From positions 1 through 5,742 of the forward strand of contig JAFLUQ010000137.1 in assembly GCA_022508735.1 (NCBI GenBank): a stretch of 5,742 nt of DNA, read 5' to 3'. The position numbers and the translations under genes are program-made. Positions 5,678-5,742 of the stretch are shown here, piece after piece (position 1 is the stretch's first letter; each line of letters begins with the position of its first letter). The notes beneath the pieces are model-generated. The model saw nothing but the letters and a program-made list of their open reading frames with translations, had not been told where the DNA came from and made no database searches. Source of the DNA: Oscillospiraceae bacterium (GTDB lineage: Bacteria; Bacillota; Clostridia; UMGS1883).

Positions 5678-5742
5678 GTTTATCGCACTCGATGGGGCGC
5701 CCCGGACCCCGGTCAGCCACCCAGTTAACGTATGCTTGCGCT
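5673..5742 (-). CDS. C-terminal fragment of an unidentified protein (cut by window edge)
   Basis: On the minus strand a frame is open from the window edge to a TAA at 5673-5675, giving 22 codons ending in NWVADRGPGRPIECDKL. The composition looks like real protein, and the stop lies 37 bases before the radical SAM ATG, a spacing usual within an operon. No terminator lies between them. I do not recognise the family from so short a tail. A chance open frame of this length is possible, so the call rests mainly on spacing and composition. Confidence 0.45.
   Translation of the reverse strand, partial: AQAYVNWVADRGPGRPIECDKL

Noticed and set aside
5694..5703. GC-rich palindrome GGGGCGCCCC near the right edge
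   Set aside because: It lies within the apparent coding tail of the upstream gene (codons for G-R-P), has no loop for a hairpin and no following T-run.
5681..5742. Possible tRNA or other structured RNA in the GC-rich right edge
   Set aside because: No T-loop (GTTCRA) or matching acceptor stem is visible on either strand; the open reading frame explains the composition better.

Overview
The window looks like a chromosomal segment from a Clostridia-type Firmicute, perhaps Oscillospiraceae/Ruminococcaceae. This is inferred from moderate GC content, strong AGGAGG-type ribosome sites, consensus sigma-A promoters, a secreted protein with copper-amine-oxidase-N-like repeats, and the pairing of an orphan radical SAM protein with its DUF4130 partner. 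A perfect 16-bp parS palindrome and the neighbouring serS gene suggest the segment lies near the replication origin.

Plus strand, left half. The 3' end of serS (seryl-tRNA synthetase, motifs 2 and 3) runs from the window edge to 479 and ends in a strong intrinsic terminator (489-518). A well-formed promoter (546-574, extended -10) then drives a single gene (608-2137). It encodes a secreted 509-residue protein with a signal peptide, an F5/8 type C (discoidin-like) domain and two copper-amine-oxidase-N-like domains. An 18-bp perfect hairpin (2135-2174) ends this gene and also serves the converging minus-strand genes.

Minus strand, right half (read right to left). The last 22 codons of an unidentified gene (5673-5742) precede a radical SAM protein (4322-5635) with a C-terminal helix-hairpin-helix. 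Its gene overlaps by 22 bases the gene of its usual partner, a DUF4130 protein (3579-4343). Next come a ROK-family sugar kinase (2599-3519) and a small VOC/glyoxalase-fold protein (2200-2580). The kinase has its own perfect-consensus promoter (TTGACA, 17 bases, TATAAT). No terminator is visible between the minus-strand genes, so readthrough into the kinase and VOC genes is possible.

The two items of most interest are the radical SAM/DUF4130 pair and the parS site. The pair is a widespread but, to my knowledge, biochemically uncharacterised two-protein system thought to act on DNA. The perfect parS site lies inside the DUF4130 coding sequence, where it is read in frame as NVSRET. The same bases therefore appear to carry both a protein motif and a ParB loading site.
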